Under the pieces are notes generated by a model that worked only from the letters and a program-made list of their open reading frames with translations, was not told the origin of the DNA and made no database searches. A stretch of 64,000 bases of DNA from an uncultured Acetatifactor sp. GTDB lineage: Bacteria > Bacillota > Clostridia > Lachnospirales > Lachnospiraceae. Below, piece after piece: positions 8,527-17,791 of this stretch. The position numbers and the translations under genes were made by a program. The stretch spans positions 1 through 64,000 of the forward strand of contig CAJUJN010000019.1 in assembly GCA_910586775.1 (NCBI GenBank), given 5' to 3'. Position 1 is the stretch's first letter. Each line of letters begins with the position of its first letter.

Positions 8527-8603
8527 GTGAACGCATTTAATTGCCGCTTTCAGCTCTGGATTGCCGATGCGTTCACTCGTTATACTGTGCAGACGGCAAT
8601 TAA
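8527..8603. repeat. Two overlapping inverted repeats in an intergenic region
   Basis: GTGAACGCAT (8527-8536) pairs with ATGCGTTCAC (8567-8576), and TTAATTGCCG (8537-8546) pairs with CGGCAATTAA (8594-8603). The arms interlock, so the two hairpins are mutually exclusive or form a pseudoknot-like shape. No T tract follows. The rest of 8484-8767 shows only the ribosome site of the next gene. Confidence 0.5.
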
Positions 8604-8767
8604 TTTCGTTTGTGGGTATAATTTATGATACGCGCAGAATGAAACCCGGAAACTATTCTGTCCCGGCAAAATGACGGGAAACATGCCCGCAGCAGAATGA
8701 AACTCCCCGCAGCAGAGCTATGGGGAATTAGACCCGGAGAGATTAAAATAAACAGGAGGCTGTCATC

Positions 8768-9367
8768 ATGACAATTTCACCAATCGGCAATTCATATGAC
8801 AATTTTTACGGAACCGGCAGGACATCCGCAGGCTACGGAGCGGCAGACAGTGCCCCTTCCATGAAAATTACGGAAGATGCTGGCAAAACCGGTATAGAAC
8901 CGCTTTCCGGCAAAAAACGTACGGAAGATGGTACCGAAAAATCCGGAAAGGCACAGCTTTCCGGCAAGGAACGCGATGACTGGAAGAAAAAAACGGGTAT
9001 CGAAGACCCCTCTGAAGAATGCCAGACCTGTAAGAACCGCAAATACAAGGACGGTTCCGACGAGATGGTATCCTTCAAGAGCCCTCAGCATGTATCCCCG
9101 GAAAGCGCTGCCTCCGCAGTACGCGCCCACGAACAGGAGCATGTATCCAATGCCTACAAAAAAGCGGCCACAGAGAACGGAAAAGTAATCTCCGCCTCCG
9201 TCTCCATCCACACTGCGGTCTGTCCGGAATGCGGACGCACTTACGTATCGGGCGGCACTACTCACACGCAGATTAAATATTTTAATGAAGACAATCCCTA
9301 CCAGCAGGATTTAAAAAGTGCCGACAAGGCTAAATATACAGGCATGAACCTGGATTATGCGGTATAG
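8768..9367 (+). CDS. Putative zinc metalloprotease, SprA/CJM1_0395-like family
   Basis: A 199-residue protein. The first 80 residues are Ser/Gly/Lys-rich and probably disordered. Residues 85-88 form a CQTC pair followed by RKYKDGS, then VSFKSPQHVSPESAA and HEQEH at 121-125, an HExxH zinc-protease motif inside RAHEQEHVSNAYKKA. A second Cys pair, CPEC (152-155), precedes GRTYVSGG. This order of elements matches the putative-metalloprotease family often annotated as SprA-related or CJM1_0395. No signal peptide is visible, so it is probably cytoplasmic or exported by another route. AGGAGG sits 10 bp before the ATG. Substrate and role are unknown. Confidence 0.8.
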   Translation: MTISPIGNSYDNFYGTGRTSAGYGAADSAPSMKITEDAGKTGIEPLSGKKRTEDGTEKSGKAQLSGKERDDWKKKTGIEDPSEECQTCKNRKYKDGSDEMVSFKSPQHVSPESAASAVRAHEQEHVSNAYKKAATENGKVISASVSIHTAVCPECGRTYVSGGTTHTQIKYFNEDNPYQQDLKSADKAKYTGMNLDYAV

Positions 9368-9426
9368 TATACTTATCTGTAAGGTTTCGAGTCTCAGTCC
9401 GGAACCTGCTATAAACACGGTATCAT

Positions 9427-9453
9427 GCTGACACATCAGGGAACTATGTCAGC
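9427..9453. repeat. Short hairpin between the metalloprotease-like and DUF975-like genes
   Basis: GCTGACA (9427-9433) and TGTCAGC (9447-9453) form a 7-bp stem with a 13-bp loop. A weak terminator or attenuator is possible; no clear T run follows. Confidence 0.3.
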
Positions 9454-9518
9454 CATTGATTTCTCATACGCCGAAGCACACAAAAACATTGAAATAAAAC
9501 GGAGATACAATTAATAAT

Positions 9519-10277
9519 ATGAAGCAATATAAAAAGGGCTTTGAACTGAAAAATGCGGCAAAAGACAAAATGGAGGGCAAGTACAGCGGCAGCATCCTGA
9601 TTATTCTGCTCAGCGCCCTGATCTCCGGCATGGTACGGCTTTCCATCAACTCTGTCTGCGGTACTACCATGAATACGGTCTATGCCATGACCGGCTCCGC
9701 CGGTGCCGCCACAGCCGTCTCCTTCCTGTTTGATGCGCTTCTGCTGGCGGCCGGTATCATATCAGGAGTCATGAATGCCGGTATCACACTCTATTTTCTG
9801 AACCTTGCCTGCGGACAGCCCGCTGCAATCCGGGACTTATTCTATGGATTCCGGACGGATTCAAAACAGTTCCTGGTGATATCTGCTGCCATGATGCTCT
9901 GCCAGGCAGTCTGCCTGTATCCCGGACAATATCTGAGTCAGAATTATCTAACTACCTGGGATATCAAATGGCTGCTGTATGCACTGGCTGCCATGGCGGC
10001 AGGCTGCTGTTTATACGTCCCTGTCTCTCTGGGAATTGCCATGTCCTTTTACCTGATGCTGGATTTTCCGCAGAATTCAGGCAGAGAAACCCTGGCGCTC
10101 TGTTGGCGTATCATGAAAGGGCAGCGTAAAAGGCTGTTTATTCTGGAACTGGGATTTCTCCCTTTGATGCTGCTGTGTATCTTAAGTTTCGGCATTGGCT
10201 TCCTGTGGCTGGAGCCTTATATGCAGATGACTTACACCTGCTTTTTTCTTGATCTGATGAATCCGAAAGAAGCCTGA
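9519..10277 (+). CDS. DUF975 family integral membrane protein
   Basis: A 252-residue protein with about five or six hydrophobic segments. The start (LKNAAKDKMEGKYSGSILI), the loop LFYGFRTDSKQF and the block RETLALCWRIMKGQRKRLFILELGF match DUF975 membrane proteins of Firmicutes, whose function is unknown. It is the last of three genes in the same direction, but 151 bp with a small hairpin separate it from the previous one, so co-transcription is uncertain. The best ribosome site is an ACGGAG some 17 bp upstream of the ATG, which is weak. Confidence 0.82.
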   Translation: MKQYKKGFELKNAAKDKMEGKYSGSILIILLSALISGMVRLSINSVCGTTMNTVYAMTGSAGAATAVSFLFDALLLAAGIISGVMNAGITLYFLNLACGQPAAIRDLFYGFRTDSKQFLVISAAMMLCQAVCLYPGQYLSQNYLTTWDIKWLLYALAAMAAGCCLYVPVSLGIAMSFYLMLDFPQNSGRETLALCWRIMKGQRKRLFILELGFLPLMLLCILSFGIGFLWLEPYMQMTYTCFFLDLMNPKEA

Positions 10278-10363
10278 AAAGTGCTTTTATAGACGCATCA
10301 AATATTTTTACAGAATACATTTATTTGAGACGCACTTTTGATTTATAAAGTCATCATACAAAT

Positions 10364-10397
10364 GGAGGCTGTCATTCTTCTGAGAACAACAGCCTCC
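10364..10397. terminator. Hairpin terminator between the DUF975-like gene and prfB
   Basis: GGAGGCTGT (10364-10372) and ACAGCCTCC (10389-10397) form a perfect 9-bp stem; TGTCTTATT follows on the plus strand. Another inverted pair, AAAAGTGC (10277-10284) and GCACTTTT (10332-10339), starts at the stop codon of the preceding gene. The rest of 10278-10568 shows nothing else. Confidence 0.5.
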
Positions 10398-10568
10398 TGT
10401 CTTATTCGTATCCCGTCACCGCTTACCACAGAATATATTTCTTTTGCGGTATGCTTTTTCCCGTCTGGAATATATATCCACAAACGTAAATAATTTTCTC
10501 AAAATACCTCTGCACTGTCAAACCGCATTGTATGACACGAAAGCACAGCTGAAAATCCACTCTGCTCT

Positions 10569-11697
10569 TTACGTCTCTTCACTGCGACTCTGCAACAGAT
10601 TGAGCCACTTCAGATAACCGTTGATAAAAGGATCTAAAGCCCCGTCCAACACAGCATCCGCATTTCCGGTTTCCACATCAGTCCGCAGATCCTTCACCAG
10701 CTTATAGGGCTGCAGCACATAAGACCGGATCTGGTTACCCCAGCCGATTTCCTTCACTTCCCCACGAATGTCGGAAAGCTTCTCCACATTTGCCTCCTGC
10801 TTCAGCAGATACAGCTTTGCCTTCAGCATCTGCATGGCCTTATCCTTATTCTGAAACTGGCTGCGCTCATTCTGACACTGCACCACGGTTCCGGTAGGAA
10901 TATGAGTGATACGGATGGCGGATGAAGTCTTATTGATGTGCTGACCGCCTGCGCCGCTGCTTCGATAGGTGTCGATGCGCAGATCCTTCTCATCGATTTC
11001 CACATCCAGATCTTCCTCAATATCCGGCATTACGTCCAGGGACACAAAGGAAGTCTGCCTCTTGCCCTGGGCATTAAAAGGAGAAATCCGCACCAGTCTG
11101 TGGACTCCTTTCTCGGATTTCAGATAACCGTAGGCATTGGTTCCGTTGACCTGGAAAGTCACCGACTTAATGCCCGCCTCCTCTCCGTCCAGGAAATCCA
11201 GTACTTCCACTGTGAAGCCTTTACGCTCCGCCCATCTGGTGTACATCCGGTACAGCATGCTGCACCAGTCACAGCTCTCCGTGCCGCCTGCCCCGGCATT
11301 CAGCTTCAGTATGGCGTCATTCTTGTCATATTCGCCGGACAGGAGGGTGCTGAGGCGCAAAGACTCAAACTCACTGATAAATTCGTCCAGTTCCGCCCGT
11401 ATATCCGGAATCAGTGAGGCATCGTCCTCCTCGTATCCCATCTCAATCAAAGTCAGGATATCCTCATACTGGCCTGAAAGCTTGTCACAGCCCTCCACAA
11501 CGCTCTTTAGCGACTTCAATTCCTTCATTTTCTCATTGGAGCGCTCCGGTTCATCCCAGAATCCGGGGGCTTCCATCTCCCGCTCCAACTCTTCAATCCG
11601 TTTTGCCTTATCAGCCGGGTTAAAGTGAATCCCTCACTTCCGCTAATGGAGTTTCATATGACAGAATTTCTGTCTTCATCTGATCTAATTCTACCAA
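10569..11697 (-). CDS. prfB: Peptide chain release factor 2, made by +1 ribosomal frameshifting
   Basis: RF2 ends translation at UGA and UAA. The conserved body holds the GAGGQHINKTSSAIRITH region with the catalytic GGQ, and family blocks such as KLNAGAGGTESCDWC. The protein is split between two frames. A 25-codon frame starts at a TTG (11697) with AGGTGA upstream and encodes an RF2 N-terminus ending PLAEVRDSL. It meets TAA at 11620-11622 and the rest continues one base forward (NPADKAKRIEELEREME). The joined protein is 375 residues, the usual RF2 length. The shift site is CTT TAA C instead of the usual CTT TGA C. It lies 320 bp downstream of secA on the same strand, a common pairing in Firmicutes. 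Confidence 0.95.
11619..11640 (-). promoter_or_regulatory. prfB programmed +1 frameshift site with a UAA stop
   Basis: Minus-strand reading gives AAGTGAGGGATTCACTTTAAC. CTT (11623-11625) is the slippery Leu codon and TAA (11620-11622) the in-frame stop. GAGGG just upstream is the Shine-Dalgarno-like stimulator. AAGTGA and TCACTT are perfect inverted copies flanking GGGAT, so the stimulator lies in a potential 6-bp hairpin loop. Confidence 0.85.
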
Positions 11698-12017
11698 TTA
11701 ACGTCACCTTCTTTCTCTTTATTACAATTTATACTGGCGATCATAGAAACTTGCCGTGCATCCCGGCTCACGAGCAAAAGATGCCGGGGACATTGTGGCA
11801 AATTTCATCGCTCGTGAGTATAGAACGACCAGTTACCAATTTATTCTTTTGTTCCCGCCGAATCACCCCGATTGTCTTATCGCAACGAGTTTTACGTCCA
11901 CTCTCATTTCCAGTCGTCCCTTCGGGCAATCCCCTGGATTATTCAAATGTGCCTGCCGTAGAGTCTCTCCTCACCTTTCTCGTATGAATTCTTTCTCTTC
12001 GATAACAACCTTTAGCT
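11698..12017. repeat. secA-prfB intergenic region with a 9-bp inverted repeat
   Basis: This stretch has no convincing gene. CTCACGAGC (11767-11775) and GCTCGTGAG (11810-11818) are perfect inverted copies around a 34-bp centre, with GCCGGG-like runs nearby. On the minus strand the transcript would pass through this hairpin between secA and prfB. It may be a structured RNA, a processing site or a small palindromic element. Confidence 0.45.
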
Positions 12018-14585
12018 TCAGGCTTTCCTTCCGCAGCACTGCTTATATTTCTTACCGCTTCCGCAGGGACAGGGATCATTGGGGTATACTTTATCATTAC
12101 TTCTCTTGGCGGGTGCTTTCGCCACGGAATCATCCTTGTTGGTTCCCGTCACCTTGGCCACCTGCTCACGCTCTACCTTCTGCTCCACCCTGATGCGGAA
12201 CAGCAGACGGACGGTCTCTTCCTTGATATTCTGGGTCATCTCGTCAAACATGGCATAGCCGCTCATCTTGTACTCCACCAAGGGGTCACGCTGGCCGTAA
12301 GCCTGAAGGCCGATGCCCTGACGGAGCTGCTCCATATCGTCGATGTGATCATTCCACTTTCTGTCAATGACCTTCAGCAGGATAACGCGCTCTATCTCAC
12401 GGATGGTCTCCGCATTGGGGAATTCCGCTTCCTTATTCTCGTAAAGCTTCACAGCCTCTTCCTTCAGCTGCTGTTTCAGGCTGTTCTTCTTCGGTTTCGC
12501 CACCCGCTCAGGCGTAACCGGCTGTAAGGGAACCGTAGGAAGCAGCAGGGTATTCAGCTCGTTGAAATTCCACTCGTCCACCTCGGCGTCATCGTTGATG
12601 CTGATATCCACACAATTCTCCGTAATATCAGTGATCATCTTGTAGATAAAGTCTCTCATGCTCTCGCCGTTCAAGACTCTGAGACGCTCTTCATAGATGA
12701 TCTCACGCTGCTCGCTCATGACCCGGTCGTACTCCAGCACGTTTTTACGGATGCCGAAGTTATTGTTCTCTATCTTCTTCTGAGCGGATTCTATGGCATT
12801 GGTGAGCATCTTGTGCTCGATTTCCTGCCCTTCCGGAACGCCCATGGCATTGAACATCTTGATCAGACGCTCGGAACCGAACAGTCTCATCAAATCATCC
12901 TCCAGCGAAATGTAGAACTTGGATTCGCCGGGATCTCCCTGACGTCCGGAACGTCCACGGAGCTGATTGTCGATACGCCTGGACTCATGGCGCTCCGTGC
13001 CGATGATCTTCAGGCCTCCTGCCGCCCTGGATTCCTCGTCCAGCTTGATATCCGTACCGCGGCCCGCCATGTTGGTGGCGATGGTAACCGCGCCGTGAAT
13101 ACCGGCATCAGCCACAATCTCCGCCTCCATCTCATGGAATTTGGCGTTCAGTACTTTATGCCTGATCCCCTGCCTGGTCAGCAGCCTGCTCAGTTCCTCA
13201 CTGGCTTCGATGGTGATAGTACCTACCAGTACCGGCTGTCCCTTTGCATGAGCCTCTTCCACCGCCGCTATGATAGCTTCCAGCTTCTCTTTCCTGGTCT
13301 TATATACCGCATCCTGATGGTCAATACGCTGTACAGGCACATTCGTAGGAATCTCCACCACGTCCATGCCGTAAATCTCCCGAAACTCCTTTTCCTCCGT
13401 GAGGGCAGTACCGGTCATGCCGCATTTTTTCTCAAATAAATTAAAGAAATTCTGGAAAGTAATGGTAGCCAGAGTCTTGCTCTCTCTCTTTACCTTTACG
13501 TGCTCCTTCGCCTCAATCGCCTGATGGAGACCGTCGGAATAACGACGTCCGGGCATGATACGTCCTGTAAAACTGTCTACAATCATCACCTGGTCATCCT
13601 TCACCACATAATCCTGGTCACGGAACATCAGATTATGGGCACGGAGCGCCAGGATGATATTATGCTGTATCTCCAGATTCTCGGCATCCGCGAAGTTCTG
13701 GATATGGAAGAAATCCTCCACCTTCTTCACGCCTGCCTCAGTCAGGTTGATGACCTTGTCCTTCTCATTGACGATAAAGTCTCCCGTCTCCTCCTGCACC
13801 ACTCCCATGATGGCATCCATCTTGGTAAGCTCCTGCACATCCTCGCCCCGGTGCATCCGGCGCGCCAGCAGATCGCACATCTCATAAAGGGCGGTGGACT
13901 TACCGCTCTGGCCGGAAATGATAAGCGGTGTCCTGGCTTCATCGATCAATACCGAGTCTACCTCGTCAATGATACAGAAATGCATTCCCCGCAGAACCAG
14001 CTGTTCCTTGTAGATAACCATATTATCGCGCAGATAGTCAAATCCCAGTTCATTATTGGTCACATAAGTAATGTCGCACTGATATGCCTTCTGGCGCTCC
14101 TCGGAAGTCATACTGTTCAGAACCACACCCACGGTGAGTCCCAGGAATTCGTGAATCTGTCCCATCCATTCCGCGTCACGCTTTGCCAGATAGTCATTGA
14201 CCGTGACCACATGTACGCCTTTTCCTTCCAGAGCATTTAAATAAGACGGCAATGTAGCCACAAGCGTCTTGCCTTCACCGGTACGCATCTCTGCGATACG
14301 TCCCTGATGCATAATGATGCCGCCGATGATCTGTACACGGAAGTGTTCCATGTTCAATACCCTTTTCGCAGCCTCACGCACCGTGGCATAAGCCTCTGGC
14401 AGCAGGTCATCCAAAGTCTCCCCCTCTGACAGCCTCTTTTTAAACTCAGCGGTTTTCCCCTTCAGTTCCTCATCGGACAGGGCCTGCATCTGAGAGCGCA
14501 GGCTTTCCACCTTATCTGCCAACGGAAGGATGCGCTTCACCTCCCGCTGACTGTGTGTACCAATTATCTTATCGATTATCTTCAC
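12018..14585 (-). CDS. secA: Preprotein translocase ATPase SecA
   Basis: An 855-residue ATPase that pushes secretory proteins through SecYEG at the membrane. The nucleotide-binding motifs MRTGEGKTLVATLP (Walker A) and DEVDSVLIDEARTP (Walker B), ATNMAGRGTDI, and the RGRSGRQGDPG helicase block are intact. The C-terminus carries the zinc-binding SecB/ribosome-contact motif CPCGSGKKYKQCC. Translation starts at a GTG with AAAGG upstream. A good promoter lies about 50-75 bp before it. prfB follows on the same strand. Confidence 0.98.
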   Translation of the reverse strand: MKIIDKIIGTHSQREVKRILPLADKVESLRSQMQALSDEELKGKTAEFKKRLSEGETLDDLLPEAYATVREAAKRVLNMEHFRVQIIGGIIMHQGRIAEMRTGEGKTLVATLPSYLNALEGKGVHVVTVNDYLAKRDAEWMGQIHEFLGLTVGVVLNSMTSEERQKAYQCDITYVTNNELGFDYLRDNMVIYKEQLVLRGMHFCIIDEVDSVLIDEARTPLIISGQSGKSTALYEMCDLLARRMHRGEDVQELTKMDAIMGVVQEETGDFIVNEKDKVINLTEAGVKKVEDFFHIQNFADAENLEIQHNIILALRAHNLMFRDQDYVVKDDQVMIVDSFTGRIMPGRRYSDGLHQAIEAKEHVKVKRESKTLATITFQNFFNLFEKKCGMTGTALTEEKEFREIYGMDVVEIPTNVPVQRIDHQDAVYKTRKEKLEAIIAAVEEAHAKGQPVLVGTITIEASEELSRLLTRQGIRHKVLNAKFHEMEAEIVADAGIHGAVTIATNMAGRGTDIKLDEESRAAGGLKIIGTERHESRRIDNQLRGRSGRQGDPGESKFYISLEDDLMRLFGSERLIKMFNAMGVPEGQEIEHKMLTNAIESAQKKIENNNFGIRKNVLEYDRVMSEQREIIYEERLRVLNGESMRDFIYKMITDITENCVDISINDDAEVDEWNFNELNTLLLPTVPLQPVTPERVAKPKKNSLKQQLKEEAVKLYENKEAEFPNAETIREIERVILLKVIDRKWNDHIDDMEQLRQGIGLQAYGQRDPLVEYKMSGYAMFDEMTQNIKEETVRLLFRIRVEQKVEREQVAKVTGTNKDDSVAKAPAKRSNDKVYPNDPCPCGSGKKYKQCCGRKA

Positions 14586-14631
14586 GACTCTTCATACCTT
14601 TCTGTGGTCTGTCAATCAAAACCTAACCTGT

Positions 14632-14660
14632 ATTGTAACAGATTTGTCCGTAAGATTCAA
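14632..14660 (-). promoter_or_regulatory. Sigma-A promoter of secA
   Basis: Minus strand: TTGAAT (14655-14660), 17-bp spacer, TACAAT (14632-14637), the -10 preceded by TGT. Confidence 0.65.
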
Positions 14661-14707
14661 CACTAACCATCAGCTTTTTATGCTTCTTCCGCTAAAAATA
14701 TCTTTAT

Positions 14708-15241
14708 TTACAGCCGTTTTATGCATTCTTTCCTCTCCAACACCCGGATTAATACCAGAATCCCTGTCCCCAGAAGCGAGAGAAATACAGCCGCATATAC
14801 CTGTGTGGGCGAATATATAAATTCCACGGTATGCTCTCCGGCAGACAGCTCCACTCCCATAAAAACATCTGCGATCAGCGTAATATCCGCCCTTCTGCCG
14901 TCTACATATATCTTCCACCCCTTCTCGTACGGAATTGATGTGTATAACAGATTATCCTTTTTGACATTTATGGTACCTTTCAGACTTTTGGATGTATATT
15001 CCGTCACATCCAGCACCTCGTCCTTCAGTCTGTCATAAGCACGCTCAAATACATCCTGCCGGAATACGCTGACGTACATCCTCAAATCTCCGGATTTTCC
15101 GCTGCCTACCTCCGAACAGACAGAAAAAATATCTCCCTTTTTGTAGGTTCCCGCCGGAAAAAAGCTGCCGTTTTCATATATGATATGGGAATGCGAACTG
15201 CCGTCAAAAAACACTGTAGCTGTGTTTTCCGCTCCGCTTCT
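14708..15241 (-). pseudogene. C-terminal remnant of a YfhO-family membrane protein
   Basis: An open frame of about 178 codons with no proper start; it follows an in-frame TAA (15242-15244). It matches only the C-terminal end of YfhO-type bacterial membrane proteins: a beta-rich domain (LLYTSIPYEKGWKIYVDG, ELSAGEHTVEFIYSP) followed by one last hydrophobic helix and a basic tail. Full-length members have some 800 or more residues and a dozen helices, so most of the gene is missing. An alternative frame just upstream reads RDDEAVYKEAE and joins sensibly to ENTATVFFDG after a one-base shift, suggesting a frameshift in the remnant. The fragment abuts the 3' end of the large ABC permease gene, the likely breakpoint. 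It could still be expressed as part of that mRNA. Confidence 0.7.
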
Positions 15242-15382
15242 TTATAAACGGCTTCATCATCACGGACAGAAACCACGCCCGGTCTGGAACCGGATTGGTT
15301 CTCTGGCGGTTTCCCAATTCCGTCTGGCAGCGGCAGCGGACGTTCGGCTGTCTTCTCAGTCGCTTTCAGTATGATTTTTCTT

Positions 15383-17791
15383 CTACTGTCTCCCGAATCT
15401 GAGTATATATTTTTCCGGCAGGGCTCCCTGGGGAAGGTACCAGTCCCTGACACTGCCGTCCTCCATGATGCTCATTACATTAATGTAGTCCTCCGCAAAT
15501 ACGCTGTCGAAAGAACGGGTACTGCAAAAGTTTAACAGGCCGAATAATTCTTCTATTTCACTTCTGTCAGTTATCTGCAATGAACTTTCGCTGACAAGTC
15601 TGTCTTCAGAATATGTCTCTGCCATTGGCAGGCCCTGAATCACACGCTCTCCCGTCTCCGACTGCATGGCTTCCATTGGCTCTGTCACTTCCGGACCTTC
15701 CGGCTCTGTCATTTCCGAATCCTCTGTCCCGGATTCTGCCGGTTCCGTCGCTTCCGAAGCCTCTGTCCCGGATTCTGCCGGTTCTGTCGCTTCCGCACCG
15801 TCACGCCCGTTTTCCTCAGGCGCCCCCGCATCGTCAGTTTCATCCGTGTTGTCCGGTTCCGTTCCTGAGACTTCATTTCCATCTGTCTGCCCGGGAACAC
15901 CGTAAATCTCCCTTGCCCGCGCCACACGCTCTTCCGGTGTTGCATCTTCATTACAGTCCAGCTTCAATACAAAGCTGTGAATCCCCAGTTCCTCCGCGTC
16001 AGGCACCGCAAAGCCTGCCGCCTGCAAAGCCGCCAGTGTGCGCTCCATGGAATCATATACCTCTATGGAGATTTCCGTACTTCTGTATTTTCCGTCGGGT
16101 GCAGTATAATAGACCTGAAATATCATCTCCGCAGCCAGCCTGCCTTCCCTCAGCAGCGCCCTGTCCGGATTCTCCAGAACCTCCTGATTATATGCCTCCA
16201 CGGCGGAACGGATTTCCGGCGTAACTGCTCCCTGGCAGCACGTCTCGCCCCCCATACGAAGGCTGAAGTCGGTATCTCCGTTCAGAACCGCACTGTCTAT
16301 CAGATAAGATTTTTTCAAATATGCTTCGCTTGTGAAGAGCGGCCAGGCCACATCCCTGTCCTCTTCCCGCATCCAGTAATTGCGGTAATAGCTTCTGCCG
16401 CTGTCAAGGGTAACTTTCACCCCTACCCGTTCGGCTTCTCCCTGATACTCGTCCTCCTGCTCATGCTCCACCATTCGCTCCAGGAAAGCATAGATGGTTT
16501 CCCTGTCCTGATAGTGCATGCCTTCAAACATTTCTTCGCTCGACATTCCGTAATAATAGCAATTTGCCAGATTATTGTCATAAAGGGAAATCTCCGCTAT
16601 CTCTTCCGGTTTCGGCAGGCGGGTATCATAGCCAAACCAGTCCCAGAAAAAAGCAAAACAGATCAGCAGGGAAACCGCCACAGTCCCCGCCATCTGAATC
16701 CTGTGCGCAAAAAAAGCCTTGAAATCCATCTGAAAGATAATGTCCAGCACGCCAAAGCTGCACACCCCCGCAAGGAGCACTCCAAATATCCCCCAGCCCA
16801 GCGCCCTGGAATCCGATACCAGCATCACAAAAAATCCCCAGCCGCATATGCCTGCCGTCACACCCAGAACCGTCCGGAATATAAAGGCCACCGTCCTGTT
16901 CCAGATTCCCTGTTCCGCCGCTTCCGAAGCCCGGTGCCGGTACAGAAACCATGAGCCTGCTCCCAATGCAGCCATCACTCCGGCATTGACCAGAACTGCC
17001 TTCCATATCTCCCACAGGCTTTCCTCATCCATCCGGAGCACGAGAAGAAAAGGCGCTGAAAAGAACGGTGAACCGTATGCCGCTGTCTCCGGCTCCACAA
17101 ACGGCATATGGAAGGTTCCCATGTAGCCATCAAAACAGGCAATGCACAGTCCATAAATTCCTATCACTCCAAATCCCAGTATCATCATGGAAACCAAGGT
17201 ATTCAATATATTCCCGCTGAGCATCACCGCAGCCAGCACCACATGGTACACCAGCAGATAGACAACTGTCAGGATAAGCAGATTGAAAACCATATTCGCC
17301 GCCATATTGGGAATCCATCTTTCTCCCTCTATCTGCCACAGCAGACTGCATGCCATGGAAAACGTCAGTACCGAGCTCATAAGAAACGGAATGAACCATA
17401 CCAAAATTCCGTTAATATATTTTACACCATACAGTGTATCCCGTTTTACGGGAAGACTATGGCAGATATCCACCATATTTTTATGAAACAGATAGCGGAA
17501 GCTGAACAGGCCTGTCACAATGGCTCCGGCTATGGCAATAATCCCTCCTCCAGCCACCAGATAAGCCCCGAAAAAACCGGCTGCCTCTTCCTGGAACCGT
17601 GCAATTACCCTGGCATCGCCGCGCTGCATCAATCCTTCCGCCCCGCCCCAGAAGCTCAGCAAATTGCTTCTCCATATCATCCATCCCACCGTCAGAACCA
17701 GAAAATTTCCCAGGACGGAAAGGGCAACCATCCACAGCTTATGGCGGATGTCCTCCTTCATGGCTTTAAAGAATAAGTGCTTTGACATCAT
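15383..17791 (-). CDS. Large ABC transporter permease with an extended C-terminal domain
   Basis: An 802-residue membrane protein, the partner of the ATPase encoded just upstream (26-bp overlap). Residues about 1-400 hold around ten hydrophobic segments in ABC-2 style. Residues about 400-640 form a soluble domain rich in acidic and aromatic residues. Residues about 640-720 are a Glu/Thr/Pro/Ser tract with a 39-bp duplication (SGTEASEATEPAE-like, 15721-15798). A globular end follows. GGAGGT precedes the paired ATGs. The 3' end directly meets a YfhO remnant, so the C-terminus could be altered by that rearrangement. The exported substrate is unknown; a YtrA-type regulator next door suggests a role in the cell-envelope stress or antibiotic response. 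Confidence 0.82.
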   Translation of the reverse strand: MMSKHLFFKAMKEDIRHKLWMVALSVLGNFLVLTVGWMIWRSNLLSFWGGAEGLMQRGDARVIARFQEEAAGFFGAYLVAGGGIIAIAGAIVTGLFSFRYLFHKNMVDICHSLPVKRDTLYGVKYINGILVWFIPFLMSSVLTFSMACSLLWQIEGERWIPNMAANMVFNLLILTVVYLLVYHVVLAAVMLSGNILNTLVSMMILGFGVIGIYGLCIACFDGYMGTFHMPFVEPETAAYGSPFFSAPFLLVLRMDEESLWEIWKAVLVNAGVMAALGAGSWFLYRHRASEAAEQGIWNRTVAFIFRTVLGVTAGICGWGFFVMLVSDSRALGWGIFGVLLAGVCSFGVLDIIFQMDFKAFFAHRIQMAGTVAVSLLICFAFFWDWFGYDTRLPKPEEIAEISLYDNNLANCYYYGMSSEEMFEGMHYQDRETIYAFLERMVEHEQEDEYQGEAERVGVKVTLDSGRSYYRNYWMREEDRDVAWPLFTSEAYLKKSYLIDSAVLNGDTDFSLRMGGETCCQGAVTPEIRSAVEAYNQEVLENPDRALLREGRLAAEMIFQVYYTAPDGKYRSTEISIEVYDSMERTLAALQAAGFAVPDAEELGIHSFVLKLDCNEDATPEERVARAREIYGVPGQTDGNEVSGTEPDNTDETDDAGAPEENGRDGAEATEPAESGTEASEATEPAESGTEDSEMTEPEGPEVTEPMEAMQSETGERVIQGLPMAETYSEDRLVSESSLQITDRSEIEELFGLLNFCSTRSFDSVFAEDYINVMSIMEDGSVRDWYLPQGALPEKYILRFGRQ

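Noticed and set aside
13500..14240. Plus-strand open frame of 246 codons
   Set aside because: Antisense to secA, no motif and no ribosome site.
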